A DNA stretch of 64,000 bases from Martinezella tropici (GCA_000799755.1 JUHI01000002.1:124001-188000); one strand, 5' to 3'. Shown: positions 8,607 to 18,072, counted from the stretch's first letter. Translations and numbers: made by a program. Notes: generated by a model not told the origin, from the sequence alone.

Positions 8607-9155
8607 ATGATCCAGCGGCCGATTTCCCTTTACGCGCTTTGCGGCAGCCAGCGGCGGGCCTCGACCAGCCGCAGGCTGCTTGATGCGCTGCGGCTTGCCT
8701 GTCCTGCTGGCGTCACCATTGAGATCTGCGACCTGATCGGCGAAATACCGATCTTCAATCCGGACAATGAGGGCGAGAAAACGCCATCCATCGTTCTGGA
8801 ACTTGCGGGGAAGATCGGCCGGGCCGATGGCCTCATCGTTTCCTGCCCGGAATATGCCCATGGCATACCCGGTGGTTTCAAGAACGCGCTGGATTGGCTG
8901 GTGTCGCGCGACGAGGTTCCGTTCAAGCCGCTGATGTTCGCCCATGCCTCGCATCGCGGCGATCTCGTATTGGCACAGCTGACCGATGTGCTGCAGACCA
9001 TGTCGCTGCGTATCGTCGAGGACGCTTTCTTGCGTCTGCCGATTGCGGGCAAGAGCGATGAGGCGCAGGCCGCGATGCTGCTGGAAGCGCGCGAAAGCGG
9101 CCTTTTATCAATGAGTCTCGGCCGTTTTAGCCGGGTAATTGCCGCCGGAATGTGA
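8607..9155 (+). CDS. NADPH-dependent FMN reductase (flavodoxin-like)
   Basis: A 182-residue protein of the NADPH-dependent FMN reductase/ChrR family. The N-terminus ISLYALCGSQRRASTSRRLL forms the FMN phosphate loop, and SCPEYAHGIPGGFKNALDWL is the family block that binds the isoalloxazine ring. It probably supplies reduced flavin or reduces quinones or xenobiotics in the cytosol. It stands alone, 154 nt after the beta-glucosidase gene and ahead of the GGDEF-EAL gene. Confidence 0.88.
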   Translation: MIQRPISLYALCGSQRRASTSRRLLDALRLACPAGVTIEICDLIGEIPIFNPDNEGEKTPSIVLELAGKIGRADGLIVSCPEYAHGIPGGFKNALDWLVSRDEVPFKPLMFAHASHRGDLVLAQLTDVLQTMSLRIVEDAFLRLPIAGKSDEAQAAMLLEARESGLLSMSLGRFSRVIAAGM

Positions 9156-9265
9156 ATTCTCCCGACTTCGGCAAATATACAACCATTTCCTGTAGGAATC
9201 TCCGATTCCCCTTAACCGTTTATTGAAGACCTGACGTCAGACTTCGCCGTCAAGGAGAAAAGGCG

Positions 9266-11476
9266 TTGGGAGCAGCTTTCAAGTCACTGCGTCAGAGTGC
9301 ACACATCGGTCGTCATTCCATCGTGACGGCCGTCTTGGTTTCCTTCGCTCTTGTCGTTGCCGTGGTGACTCTGATGGTGCTCACCGCGATCGGCCGCGTT
9401 GCCGATTATTCCAACAAGCTGGACGACGAGCGCTCCTGGGAGACGACCGTCGGCGCGTTGAAGACGTTTCAAGGGCAGCTGGAAGCGACGTTGCACGACC
9501 ATTCCGCGCGCAACGATGCGGCGCGGCACGTCTACGGAACCGACAATCAGGGATGGATCGTCGGCAACTATGGCGACATCTCCTCCAACGGTGCGCTGTT
9601 CGACACCGCAGTCATCGTCGATGACGACAACAAGCCTGTCATCGCCTATCACGACGGCCAACCGATGACAGAGAATATCGAGGATGTGCTCGGGACCGCC
9701 GTCTGGGCGCTCGTCGATCAGGCGCGCACGACGCGCATCACGGGTGTGCCGGAAGCCTCGGGCTATATCATGACGCGGGACGGCATCGCCGCCGCCGGCG
9801 CCGCGACGATCCGCGAGAGATCGGGCCGCATTCCGGTGCCCGAGGGTCATCGGCGCTATCTGATCCTTGTGCGCTATCTCGATGCCGCCCGCATCAAGAT
9901 GCTCTCCAACACCTATGTCATCAGTGGCCTGACGCTGGTGCCGCCGGATACGGTTGCGCTGCATGCGGTCTCCATCGTCGATCCGCTCGGCAAGTCGCTT
10001 GGGCGGCTGATGTGGAGCTCGCGCCAGCCGGGCGACATGAGCTATCAGCAGGTTCGTCCCCTGGTTCTCGGCGCGCTCGGTCTGGTCGGCCTGTTCTTCG
10101 TGGTGCTCTTGATCCTGGGGTCGCTCGCGGGGCGCCGACTGCGGGCGGAGGAGGTTCAGGCGCGTCAGGTGTCGCTGCGCGACCGGCTGAGCGGGCTCCT
10201 CAATCGCGAGGGGTTGCGGCTCGATGTCGATCGCCAGGTCGAGCGGGCACGCTCCGACGGCACGAACGTCCTGCTTCTCTATCTCGATCTCGACGGTTTC
10301 AAGGAAATCAACGACGCCTACGGGCACGGCACGGGTGATCAGCTCATCCGCGCCGTGGCGGCCGGGCTCAAGGTGCTGGTGCCGCCGCAGGCGGCGCTGG
10401 CACGTCTTGGAGGCGACGAGTTCGCTATCGTATTTCCGACGAAAGAGCTCAACGACGCCCCGGCATTGCGGCTGGCCGAACAGATCCTCGATTTCCTTTC
10501 CGAACCTTTGGAGATCGGCCGCCGCGTCGTGGTCGTCGGGGCCAGCATCGGCATTGCAAGCTCGCCGGAGGGCCGGATCGACCGCGAGGAACTGGTGCGC
10601 CGCGCCGATCTTGCCATGTACAAGGCCAAGGAAGCCGGCCGCGCCCGCATGACCTGCTACGACACGGCGATGGACGCCCATCGCGAGGAGCGCAATGCAC
10701 TGGAGCTGGACCTCCGCCGCGCCATCGACATGGAGGAACTGACGGTCGCCTACCAGCCTCTGGTCGACGCATCGAGTTGTGAAATGATCGGCGTCGAGGC
10801 GCTGGTGCGCTGGAACCGTCCCGGCCACGGACCGATTTCGCCGGAGGTCTTCATCCCCATCGCCGAAACAAGCGGCTTGATCGAGGCGTTGGGTCTGCTC
10901 GTCCTGCGCAAGGCCTGCGAGGCGGCGCGGCAATGGCCGGATCTGCATGTCGCCGTCAACGTTTCACCGGGTCAGTTCCGCAATCCAGCCTTCGCGGATT
11001 ATGTCCGCAGCGTCCTGAACAGCACCGAGATCGAGGCCGACCGGGTGACGCTGGAAATTACCGAGGGCTACATCATTCAAAATCCGGAGCGCACCCGCCA
11101 GTCGATTGAGCGATTGAAGAGGCTCGGCGTCAATGTGGCGCTCGACGATTTCGGCTCCGGGTTCTCTTCCATCGGCTATCTTCGCCAGTTCGGCTTCGAT
11201 CGCATCAAGATCGACCGCTCGCTGACGATGAATGTGCTCGAAGACAACCGCGCCCGCGAAATGGTCAAGGCGACCGTGGCGCTGGCCCGCTCGCTCGATA
11301 TCCCGGTTACGGCCGAGGGTATCGAATCCGAGGCGCAGGGAAGGGCGCTTGCGGGCTTCGGCTGCGACGAGCTGCAGGGCTATTTCTACGGCAAACCGAT
11401 GCCGGAAGCCGAGATCAGCAAGCGGCTCGCCGTGCAGATGGCGACGGCGCTGGACGAAGAGCACGCTGCCGCCTGA
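9266..11476 (+). CDS. CHASE4-GGDEF-EAL membrane protein (c-di-GMP turnover)
   Basis: A 736-residue protein. One membrane helix near residues 20-45 is followed by a periplasmic CHASE4-like sensor domain (DNQGWIVGNYGDISSNGALF; FDTAVIVDDDNKPVIAY) to about residue 260, a second helix (LVLGALGLVGLFFVVLLILG), a GGDEF domain with intact GGDEF at 382-386, and an EAL domain with EAL at 511-513. The EAL catalytic set is complete (VNVSPGQFRN, LEITEG, DDFGSGFSS, KIDRS, EGIES, LQGYFYG). It could both make and degrade c-di-GMP. The start is TTG at 9266, 6 nt after AAGGAGAAA. A perfect 10-bp palindrome CTGACGTCAG lies upstream at 9231-9240. It ends convergently with trhO. Confidence 0.93.
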   Translation: MGAAFKSLRQSAHIGRHSIVTAVLVSFALVVAVVTLMVLTAIGRVADYSNKLDDERSWETTVGALKTFQGQLEATLHDHSARNDAARHVYGTDNQGWIVGNYGDISSNGALFDTAVIVDDDNKPVIAYHDGQPMTENIEDVLGTAVWALVDQARTTRITGVPEASGYIMTRDGIAAAGAATIRERSGRIPVPEGHRRYLILVRYLDAARIKMLSNTYVISGLTLVPPDTVALHAVSIVDPLGKSLGRLMWSSRQPGDMSYQQVRPLVLGALGLVGLFFVVLLILGSLAGRRLRAEEVQARQVSLRDRLSGLLNREGLRLDVDRQVERARSDGTNVLLLYLDLDGFKEINDAYGHGTGDQLIRAVAAGLKVLVPPQAALARLGGDEFAIVFPTKELNDAPALRLAEQILDFLSEPLEIGRRVVVVGASIGIASSPEGRIDREELVRRADLAMYKAKEAGRARMTCYDTAMDAHREERNALELDLRRAIDMEELTVAYQPLVDASSCEMIGVEALVRWNRPGHGPISPEVFIPIAETSGLIEALGLLVLRKACEAARQWPDLHVAVNVSPGQFRNPAFADYVRSVLNSTEIEADRVTLEITEGYIIQNPERTRQSIERLKRLGVNVALDDFGSGFSSIGYLRQFGFDRIKIDRSLTMNVLEDNRAREMVKATVALARSLDIPVTAEGIESEAQGRALAGFGCDELQGYFYGKPMPEAEISKRLAVQMATALDEEHAAA

Positions 11477-11528
11477 CACTCCCGCGCATTCCTGAGGGAA
11501 GGCAGCAGCGAAGTTTTATGAAAATGCT

Positions 11529-12470
11529 TTAGCCGATATGCTCGTGGCCGCGCTTGCGGGCAAGCGCGATCTGCCGCTGCCTCTCACGATAGCGCTCGCG
11601 GTCCTCTTCGCTGCGCTCGTGATAGCAATGGCTGCAGGAAACGCCGGCCTCGTAGAAGGGTGAGGTCACTTCCTCTGCCGTAATGGGATTGCGGCAGGCG
11701 TGGCAGAGCTTGTGACTGCCTTCCTTCAGGCCATGCTCGACGGAGACACGCTCGTCGAAGACGAAGCAGGCGCCTTCCCACAGGCTTTCTTCCGCCGGCA
11801 CTTCCTCGAGATACTTCAGAATGCCGCCCTTGAGATGATAGACCTCATCGAAGCCCTGCTGCTTCATGAAGGCGGTTGCCTTCTCGCAGCGGATACCGCC
11901 GGTGCAGTACATCGCGATCTTCGGCTTGTTATGCAGGCCGGTATTGTCGCGCACCCATTCGGGAAATTCGCGAAAGGTCTTGGTCTTCGGATCGACTGCA
12001 CCCTTGAAGACGCCGATGGCGGTCTCGTAATCGTTGCGGGTGTCGATGACGATCGTGTCGGGGTCGGAGATCAGCGCGTTCCAGTCCTTCGGCGCGACAT
12101 AGGTGCCGACGACCCTGGTGGGGTCGATATCCTCGACGCCCATGGTGACGATCTCCTTCTTGAGCTTCACCTTCATGCGCACGAACGGCATTTTCGACGC
12201 GCGGCTTTCCTTGTGCTCCAGATCGGCAAATTCCGGCTGCGCGCGCAGAAATGAAAGGACGGCGCCGATGCCGGCATCGGTTCCGGCAATCGTGCCGTTG
12301 ATCCCTTCATGTGCCAGCAGCAGCGTGCCCTTCACGCCCTTTTCTTCGCAGAGCGCAAACAGCGGCTCGCGCAGGCTTTCGAAGCGCGGGAAGGAAACGA
12401 AATGATAGAGCGCGGCAACGAGGAATGCGCCGGTCGTGTCTCGCCGTGGATCTGAAAGCATGTCGGTCAT
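11529..12470 (-). CDS. trhO: tRNA uridine(34) hydroxylase TrhO (rhodanese-like, UPF0176)
   Basis: About 313 residues. An N-terminal UPF0176 domain ([21 protein letters not shown]) is followed by a rhodanese domain with the active-site loop [11 protein letters not shown], and a C-terminal Cys cluster ([17 protein letters not shown]) likely binds metal. TrhO proteins hydroxylate uridine at the wobble position of tRNA to give 5-hydroxyuridine. ATG at 12470 is used; TTG at 12485 is an in-frame alternative, and neither has a strong ribosome site. It is a standalone gene. Confidence 0.92.
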   Translation of the reverse strand: MTDMLSDPRRDTTGAFLVAALYHFVSFPRFESLREPLFALCEEKGVKGTLLLAHEGINGTIAGTDAGIGAVLSFLRAQPEFADLEHKESRASKMPFVRMKVKLKKEIVTMGVEDIDPTRVVGTYVAPKDWNALISDPDTIVIDTRNDYETAIGVFKGAVDPKTKTFREFPEWVRDNTGLHNKPKIAMYCTGGIRCEKATAFMKQQGFDEVYHLKGGILKYLEEVPAEESLWEGACFVFDERVSVEHGLKEGSHKLCHACRNPITAEEVTSPFYEAGVSCSHCYHERSEEDRERYRERQRQIALARKRGHEHIG

Positions 12471-12642
12471 GGCGGGGAAATACAATTTTGTGAGCTTTCA
12501 GGCAATCGGGATTTACGCCGCAGGCCTATAGTACGCTGGTCATCGCGGCTGAAGGCGCCAAAATGCCATCGCCGACAGGCCGCAACGTTGCGCGACCAGC
12601 GATTTCAAAAGCAGGCATTGTCGTCCAGATTGGCTGACATGC

Positions 12643-13128
12643 TTAGCGGGTCTCGGGCGCCTCATCCTTGATGTCGTCGGCAAACCTGCGCATGAGCCGC
12701 ACAAGGTCTTCGATATCCTGGTCGTCCCATTTGGCGAAAATGGACCGTGCGATCCTCTCGCGCGCCTCATCGATGCGATCGGTCATTTCCTTGCCCTTCT
12801 CGGTGATGACAGCCTCGCGGAGGCGGCGGTCGATCGCATTCTCCCGCCGGCTGATCAAGCCGAGACCTTCCATCTTCGCGACCTGACGGCTGACGGTGGT
12901 GTAGTCGCGTCCGACGCGATCGGCCAGTTCGACAACGCCGATCGGGCCGAGCCGTTCCACCAGAACCAGGAGGGAAAACAGCGCGCGATCGAGGGAGATG
13001 CCGGCCTCCCGGATCATTGCCTCATCGCGCTGTGGCCGGTTCATGACGCCGACGATCTCGACGAGCGCACTATGGAGTTCGCGCAGTCGACCGCCAATAG
13101 GTGTATTTTGCAAGCTTTTCGTTGACAC
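12643..13128 (-). CDS. MarR family transcriptional regulator
   Basis: About 161 residues with a winged helix: LDRALFSLLVLVERLGPIGV, then the recognition region VVELADRVGRDYTTVSRQVAKMEGLGLI and the wing RRENAIDRRLREAVIT. GTG at 13128 is preferred because AAAGGCGG precedes it; an ATG at 13143 is also in frame but has no ribosome site. It is divergent from the FAD monooxygenase gene, and a perfect palindrome overlaps the monooxygenase promoter. The simplest reading is that this protein represses the monooxygenase until an aromatic ligand binds. Confidence 0.88.
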   Translation of the reverse strand: MSTKSLQNTPIGGRLRELHSALVEIVGVMNRPQRDEAMIREAGISLDRALFSLLVLVERLGPIGVVELADRVGRDYTTVSRQVAKMEGLGLISRRENAIDRRLREAVITEKGKEMTDRIDEARERIARSIFAKWDDQDIEDLVRLMRRFADDIKDEAPETR

Positions 13129-13167
13129 GGGACCGCCTTTCATTCAATATGTGCATATTACACATAT
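13122..13167 (+). promoter_or_regulatory. Promoter and MarR-type operator of the FAD monooxygenase
   Basis: TTGACA at 13122-13127 and CAATAT at 13145-13150 are spaced 17 nt apart and give a sigma70-type promoter for the plus-strand gene. Overlapping the -10 and likely start site is a perfect inverted repeat, ATATGTG at 13147-13153 and CACATAT at 13161-13167 with a 7-nt spacer, the size expected for a MarR dimer site. Binding would block the promoter. Confidence 0.7.
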
Positions 13168-13177
13168 GGAGACGGAA

Positions 13178-14695
13178 ATGACAGAGCAATTTGCAGCCGA
13201 TGTGCTGATTTGCGGCGCGGGCGCGGCTGGCCTGGCGCTTGCGATCGATTTGGCGAGGAGGGGAGTTTCCTTCCGCCTGATCGAGAAGATGGACGAGCCG
13301 TTCCGTGGATCGCGCGGCAAGGGCATTCAACCACGAACCCAGGAGATTTTCGAGGATCTCGGCATTCTCGACCGGATCGTCGCGACTGGTGGCCTTTATC
13401 CGCCGGAGCGGCGATATCGCGATGACGGCAGTTTTACCGAGTCCGACATTACCGAGCATCAGGACCCGACACCGGCTGAACCGTACCATCTGCCCCTGAT
13501 GATACCGCAATTCCTGACCGAAAGGGTGATGCGCGAAAGGCTGCTCGAGCTCGGCCATAGGCCGCAATTCGGCCTCGAGCTGGTTGGCTTCGGGCAAGAT
13601 GCGGGCGGGGTGACGGCGCGTCTCGCAGGCACGGCGGGAGAGGAAACTCTCCGGGTGCGCTGGCTCGTCGGTGCCGACGGCGGCCGCAGCTTCGTTCGCC
13701 ACGCCCTTGGTATCGACTTTCCCGGCAAGACCCTCGGCGTTCGCGCCATCGTGGCCGACGTTGTCTTGACCGGTCTCACGCGCGATGCCTGGCACCGCTT
13801 CAACGAAGGCGACATGGCGCGGCAGATCATGTTCTGCCCGCTCGCCGGAACGGAAATGTTCCAGATACAGGGGCCGATCCCGCTGGACGGCAACATCGAT
13901 CTTTCCGCGGAAGGGCTGGAGGCCATGGTGGCGGAGCGGACCGGGCGACAGGATATTCATATCCAGTCCGTATCCTGGTCGTCGGCCTATAGCATGAATG
14001 CGCGTCTGGCCGATCGGTACCGCGTTGGCCGGGTTTTCCTCGTCGGTGATGCCGCCCATATTCATCCGCCGACCGGCGGGCAGGGCCTCAATACCAGCGT
14101 GCAGGATGCCTACAATCTCGGCTGGAAGCTGGCTGCGGTCGCCAATGGCGCCGGTGATACGCTGCTCGACAGCTATGAAGAGGAGCGCCGGCCGGTCGCG
14201 GCCGAGATGCTCGGTCTGGCAACGAGGCTTCTCGATGCTCAGAAGCAGGGCGATATTCGCAGAGGTCGCGAGGTGCATCAACTCGATATCGGCTACCCGT
14301 CGTCCTCGCTCGCGCTCGAAATGCCTGGACGTGTCGGCCGCTTGTCTGCCGGCGACCGGGTTCCGGATGCGCCGATCCGTGGTGCTGCCGGCCAGCCGAC
14401 ACGGCTCTTCGACCTATTTCAAGGTCCGCACTGGACATTGATCGGCTACGGCGTGGAACCCGGATCGGTGTCGCCGCGTGCAGGGCTACGTATCCATGTC
14501 TTCGGCGCGTCGGGCGACATGGTCGATGCCGGGGGTCATCTTCGCGATATCTACGATCTATCGCCCGGCGAATGGGTGCTCGTGCGGCCGGACGGCTATA
14601 TCGGTGCCATCGTCGCAGCCGGGAATGTTGCAGTGCTGGAAGGCTATTTCGCGCAGGTGGGACTTGGCTTGGAGGGCAGTGCGGCGCGGGCCTAA
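13178..14695 (+). CDS. FAD-dependent aromatic monooxygenase (class A hydroxylase)
   Basis: About 505 residues of the PHBH/PheA/MhpA-type single-component flavin hydroxylases. The N-terminal FAD Rossmann motif is LICGAGAAGLALAIDLARRG, the DG motif region is RWLVGADGGRSFVRHALG, and the GD motif is VFLVGDAAHIHPPTGGQG followed by LNTSVQDAYNLGWKLA. A C-terminal thioredoxin-like domain is present as in phenol-type hydroxylases. ATG at 13178 has GGAGACGGAA before it; an in-frame ATG lies at 13166. It likely hydroxylates an aromatic compound; the substrate is unknown and no ring-cleavage genes are adjacent. Confidence 0.9.
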   Translation: MTEQFAADVLICGAGAAGLALAIDLARRGVSFRLIEKMDEPFRGSRGKGIQPRTQEIFEDLGILDRIVATGGLYPPERRYRDDGSFTESDITEHQDPTPAEPYHLPLMIPQFLTERVMRERLLELGHRPQFGLELVGFGQDAGGVTARLAGTAGEETLRVRWLVGADGGRSFVRHALGIDFPGKTLGVRAIVADVVLTGLTRDAWHRFNEGDMARQIMFCPLAGTEMFQIQGPIPLDGNIDLSAEGLEAMVAERTGRQDIHIQSVSWSSAYSMNARLADRYRVGRVFLVGDAAHIHPPTGGQGLNTSVQDAYNLGWKLAAVANGAGDTLLDSYEEERRPVAAEMLGLATRLLDAQKQGDIRRGREVHQLDIGYPSSSLALEMPGRVGRLSAGDRVPDAPIRGAAGQPTRLFDLFQGPHWTLIGYGVEPGSVSPRAGLRIHVFGASGDMVDAGGHLRDIYDLSPGEWVLVRPDGYIGAIVAAGNVAVLEGYFAQVGLGLEGSAARA

Positions 14696-14748
14696 GACAA
14701 GAGCCGATCAAGCCGGTTGAGCGGCGCGAGCTGGGCGCCTCTCCCATT

Positions 14749-15660
14749 TCAGTCCGACGCGTCCAGCCAGAGGCGCCTTATGGTTCGCGCCTCGTTCTCC
14801 GGCTTGTCGGCAAAGATCCAGCGGGCGCGGTCCAGCGCCTCCTCGCGGGCGGTCTGCTGCCGGGAAATGATCGCTTCCAGCAGGCGGGCGTGATCGTCGC
14901 TCCTGTCGAAGAGATGCGGCTCGCGGTCGGCGACATCGGCCAATATCGACATGTCGAGGTAGCGGCCGAGAACGTCGACCAAAGCTTTGGCCTCCAGCTG
15001 CTTGGCATGCATCGCCGCCGGCCAGACGTCGCGCAGCAGCATGTGATGCATCCAGTAGTCCTGGCTGCGCTTGCGCAGGTCATGAAAGCTTTCTGCATGG
15101 GCAGCGTCGGCGTGGCATTCGGATAGTGCCCGTATCGCCTTGCGGGCATTCTTGCGCCAGCTCTTCTGAAAGAGACTGGCCGTGTCGCGCCGGCCGCAAT
15201 CGAAGGATGCGTCCTTCAGGGCTTCACGCGCCTCGGCGCATGTGGCGACTGCCGCCTTTGCCTTGTCCTCCAGGTCGGTCTCCGCCTCCGCAAGCCGGTC
15301 ACGTCTTGCGGTCAACAGATCGCTCACCCGGGTCAACGCCTGCAGTTCTTCGGCAGATGCCGCCGTTGCTTGCAGGTAATGGCTGATCTCGATTAGTGCG
15401 GTCGCGTCGCGGACGCTGGAAAGCGTGCGCGCCATCTCTCGAAGCCGCTGATTTTCCCGCTGCTGAAATTCGCTCGCGATCGGAGCTATCAAGCGGTACA
15501 GCGCCCGCACGCGCTTGACGTTCTTGCGGGCGGCGTGAACCGCTTCATGCAGGCCCTGCGGCCTATCGGTCAGTTCGGCCATCGCCCTGCCGAGTTGATG
15601 CGCGGCGGCTTTGTGCACCTCGTCATCAAGCGCCCGGTCAGGCCGTATGCGATAGCTCAT
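14749..15660 (-). CDS. CHAD domain protein
   Basis: A 303-residue, highly charged, His-rich helical protein. The conserved block LHEAVHAARKNVKRVRALYRLI near residues 38-60 and a second half with FHDLRKRSQDYWMHHMLLRDVWP fit the CHAD family, which binds polyphosphate through basic helical surfaces. Its start lies inside the end of the CYTH gene (23-nt overlap), so the two are translationally coupled. They correspond to the CYTH-CHAD fusions known in other bacteria. It is convergent with the monooxygenase gene. Confidence 0.9.
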   Translation of the reverse strand: MSYRIRPDRALDDEVHKAAAHQLGRAMAELTDRPQGLHEAVHAARKNVKRVRALYRLIAPIASEFQQRENQRLREMARTLSSVRDATALIEISHYLQATAASAEELQALTRVSDLLTARRDRLAEAETDLEDKAKAAVATCAEAREALKDASFDCGRRDTASLFQKSWRKNARKAIRALSECHADAAHAESFHDLRKRSQDYWMHHMLLRDVWPAAMHAKQLEAKALVDVLGRYLDMSILADVADREPHLFDRSDDHARLLEAIISRQQTAREEALDRARWIFADKPENEARTIRRLWLDASD

Positions 15661-16123
15661 CGTACTCCTGCTCGAACTGCGTCGCGAGGGCCTGGTTGGA
15701 GTAGCGGTATTCGCCGGTCACCTCGCGTCCGATCCAGTCCGGCAGTTCCGGATTGTCGCTTTCTTTGCCCATCTCCACCTCGGCGATCACAAGGCCGCGA
15801 TGGGCGCCGCGGAAGACATCCACTTCCCAGGTGAAGCCCTTGAAAGGCACCTTGTGGCGGGTCTTCTCGATGACGAGGCCGATCGCCGTTCCCAGCAATT
15901 CCTCCGCCTCGTCGATGGGGATCTCGTATTCGAATTCGTCCCTTGTCATCGCCTTGCCGATCTTGATCGTCAAGGTCGCCTTCGTGTCGTTCGTCAGCCG
16001 TATTCTCACGGAACGGCCTTCCATGGAGGCGATATATCCCTGTCGCAGGATCAGCCTCTCCGAAACGAACTCACGCCAATGATCGCCGCGCACCAGAAAC
16101 TTTCGCTCGATCTCTTTTGCCAT
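15638..16123 (-). CDS. CYTH domain protein (inorganic triphosphatase-like)
   Basis: About 161 residues. The N-terminal MAKEIERKFLV carries the ExExK signature of CYTH/ThTPase-like tunnel enzymes, and the alternating basic and acidic residues of the tunnel follow (VRIRLTND, TIKIGK, EFEYEIP, WEVDVF, IAEVEMG). These enzymes hydrolyse inorganic tripolyphosphate or similar triphosphates with divalent metal. ATG at 16123 is chosen to begin with the conserved motif; ATGs at 16141 and 16147 are possible. It overlaps the downstream CHAD gene by 23 nt. Confidence 0.88.
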   Translation of the reverse strand: MAKEIERKFLVRGDHWREFVSERLILRQGYIASMEGRSVRIRLTNDTKATLTIKIGKAMTRDEFEYEIPIDEAEELLGTAIGLVIEKTRHKVPFKGFTWEVDVFRGAHRGLVIAEVEMGKESDNPELPDWIGREVTGEYRYSNQALATQFEQEYDELSHTA

Positions 16124-16283
16124 GCGTTTGACATGCTCCATCGGCACAGATTGAAACAGAGTATAGCAAGTTGCCGCAATTTCCTACCCGTCGTATTTAA
16201 AGCGAGCTTTTGTCTCGACAAGCACCTTCGGGAAGGCTATTCGAAAGCCGGATTTCAATCGTTTTAAAGGGAGTGCATCGACC

Positions 16284-16922
16284 ATGGGCGAGAAAACCGC
16301 GAAGCTTCTTTCCATTCTGAAACTGCAGCCTGTCGTTCCCGTGCTGATCGTCGACGATGCGAAATCGGCCGTGCCGCTCGCCCGTGCGCTCGTCGCCGGC
16401 GGCTTGAAGGCCATCGAGATCACGCTGCGCACCGCCGGCGCGCTCGATGCGATCCGGGCTGTCGCGGAAGAAGTGGAAGGAGCCGAGGTCGGCGCCGGCA
16501 CCATCCTTAATACCAGCCAGTGGGATGCGGCCGTCGAAGCCGGCTCCAAGTTCATCGTCAGCCCAGGCACGACGCAGGAGCTGCTCGATGCCGCGCGCTC
16601 CTCGGATGTGCCGCTCCTGCCCGGTGCTGCCACCGCGAGCGAAGTCATGGCGCTGCGGGAAGAGGGTTATACGGTGCTCAAGTTCTTCCCGGCCGAGCAG
16701 GCCGGTGGTGCTGCCTACCTCAAGGCGCTGTCCTCGCCGCTATCAGGCACGGTCTTCTGCCCGACCGGCGGTATCTCGCTGAAGAACGCCCATGATTATC
16801 TGTCGCTGCCGAACGTCATCTGCGTCGGCGGCTCCTGGGTTGCGCCAAAGGAGCTGGTTACCGCCGGCGACTGGGCCGGCATCACCAAGCTCGCAGCCGA
16901 GGCCGCGGCGCTCAAGGGCTGA
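16284..16922 (+). CDS. eda: 2-dehydro-3-deoxy-phosphogluconate aldolase (KDPG aldolase)
   Basis: A 212-residue class I aldolase that splits KDPG to pyruvate and glyceraldehyde-3-phosphate, the last step of the Entner-Doudoroff pathway, the main glucose route in rhizobia. The catalytic Glu lies in AIEITLRT, the GAGTI loop and SPGTT phosphate-binding segment follow, and the Schiff-base Lys is in VLKFFPAEQ. The length is that of the family. The gene is monocistronic, with no edd nearby, and is followed by a strong intrinsic terminator. Confidence 0.95.
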   Translation: MGEKTAKLLSILKLQPVVPVLIVDDAKSAVPLARALVAGGLKAIEITLRTAGALDAIRAVAEEVEGAEVGAGTILNTSQWDAAVEAGSKFIVSPGTTQELLDAARSSDVPLLPGAATASEVMALREEGYTVLKFFPAEQAGGAAYLKALSSPLSGTVFCPTGGISLKNAHDYLSLPNVICVGGSWVAPKELVTAGDWAGITKLAAEAAALKG

Positions 16923-16944
16923 GCACCCGCTTCCATTCGATTTT

Positions 16945-16976
16945 AAAGGCGCGCAGGGGTTTCTGCGCGCCTTTTT
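16945..16976 (+). terminator. Rho-independent terminator of eda
   Basis: AAAGGCGCGCAG at 16945-16956 pairs perfectly with CTGCGCGCCTTT at 16963-16974 around a GGGTTT loop, and the T-run extends to 16976. It lies 23 nt after the eda stop codon. Confidence 0.92.
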
Positions 16977-17058
16977 GTATTCTGCGGATTGGTATTTGCG
17001 GTTGCGCTTCCTATCTCCCCTTCACCATCACCATGTACAAGGACGGAGGACCATCCAT

Positions 17059-17766
17059 ATGATCGACGCCCGCAAGCTTCTTGACCAATTCCTGGGGTCG
17101 CAAGTTCCGGGAGTGCAAGGAACGGTGAAAGACAGGGCCACCCAGGCCATCAATCTCGCCAGGGATAATCCCATGGCGACCAGCGCGATCGCCGGTGTTC
17201 TGCTCGGCACGAAGACCGGGCGTCAGGTCGCCGGCAATGCGCTGGCGCTCGGCGGCCTCGCCGCCATCGCAGGGCTTGGTTATCAGGCCTACAAGAATTA
17301 CCGGGACGGCAACCAGCCGCAGCCGACGCCGCCATCGGCCCCGCAGGCCGAGCCGCAGTTCCTGCCGCCGCCATCGGATTCCGGTTTCAGCACGACACCG
17401 GCAATTGCGACCAACGATTTTACGCTCTCGCTGGTCCGCGCCATGATTGCGGCCGCCCGCGCCGACGGTCATATCGACGACACCGAGCGCCAGCGCATTC
17501 TCGGCAAGGTGCAGGAGGCAGGCGTCGGATCGGAGGCGGAAAGCTTCTTCCAGCGCGAACTCGCCAACCCCGTCGATCTCGATGCCATCGTCGCCTCGGC
17601 GAAGACGGAAGAACAGCGCGTTCAGGTCTATGCTGCGTCGCGCCTCGCGATCGAGCCGGATTCACGTGCCGAGCGCGGCTACCTCGATCTGCTTGCCGGC
17701 CGTCTCGGCCTGCCGGACGCCTTGGTCGATCATATCGAAGCCACGGTTGCGGGCGCCAAAGTCTGA
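17059..17766 (+). CDS. TerB-like/DUF533 inner membrane protein
   Basis: A 235-residue protein. The N-terminal half has a hydrophobic Gly/Ala-rich segment (MATSAIAGVLLGTKTGRQVA; LALGGLAAIAGLGYQAYKNY), then a Pro/Gln-rich linker at about residues 90-120, and a C-terminal TerB-like helical domain (LSLVRAMIAAARADGHIDDTERQRIL) with acidic residues that could bind metal. This is the DUF533/YebE architecture; its function is unknown. ATG at 17059 is chosen because GGACGGAGGA precedes it; the frame is open further upstream only through the eda terminator. Confidence 0.85.
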   Translation: MIDARKLLDQFLGSQVPGVQGTVKDRATQAINLARDNPMATSAIAGVLLGTKTGRQVAGNALALGGLAAIAGLGYQAYKNYRDGNQPQPTPPSAPQAEPQFLPPPSDSGFSTTPAIATNDFTLSLVRAMIAAARADGHIDDTERQRILGKVQEAGVGSEAESFFQRELANPVDLDAIVASAKTEEQRVQVYAASRLAIEPDSRAERGYLDLLAGRLGLPDALVDHIEATVAGAKV

Positions 17767-17856
17767 CACGTGTGACGACAGGGCCGGTTGCCTTTCCTCG
17801 GCAGCTGGCCTAAGCCTTCGGCGCAAAAGAAGTCATGGCGCTAGGGATCGACTGCA

Positions 17857-18072
17857 TTGACGGATAAGAAAAGCGAAGCCCGCTCGGCGGCAATCGCAGC
17901 CGGCGTTATCTTGCTGGTGGCGACCGTAGTGCTCTATCTGATGCCGAACGTCATCGTCTGGCTCGGAAACATCTCGCCATGGCTCGGCACCGGCTTCGGT
18001 GTACTTGTTATCCTCGCCTTCTTCTTCGTCTTCTGGCTACGTGCCCGCTACCAGAGGCGCAACGGGTCTTAA
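17857..18072 (+). CDS. Small two-helix membrane protein, function unknown
   Basis: A 71-residue protein with two predicted membrane helices (AAIAAGVILLVATVVLYLMP; LGTGFGVLVILAFFFVFWL) and a basic C-terminus (RARYQRRNGS). The start is TTG at 17857 with AGGG about 10 nt upstream. It lies 90 nt after the TerB-like gene in the same orientation and ends 34 nt before the convergent NicO-family gene. I recognise no family. Confidence 0.6.
   Translation: MTDKKSEARSAAIAAGVILLVATVVLYLMPNVIVWLGNISPWLGTGFGVLVILAFFFVFWLRARYQRRNGS

Noticed and set aside
9284..10948. 554-codon minus-strand frame opposite the CHASE4-GGDEF-EAL gene
   Set aside because: Antisense to intact GGDEF and EAL domains; no recognisable protein.
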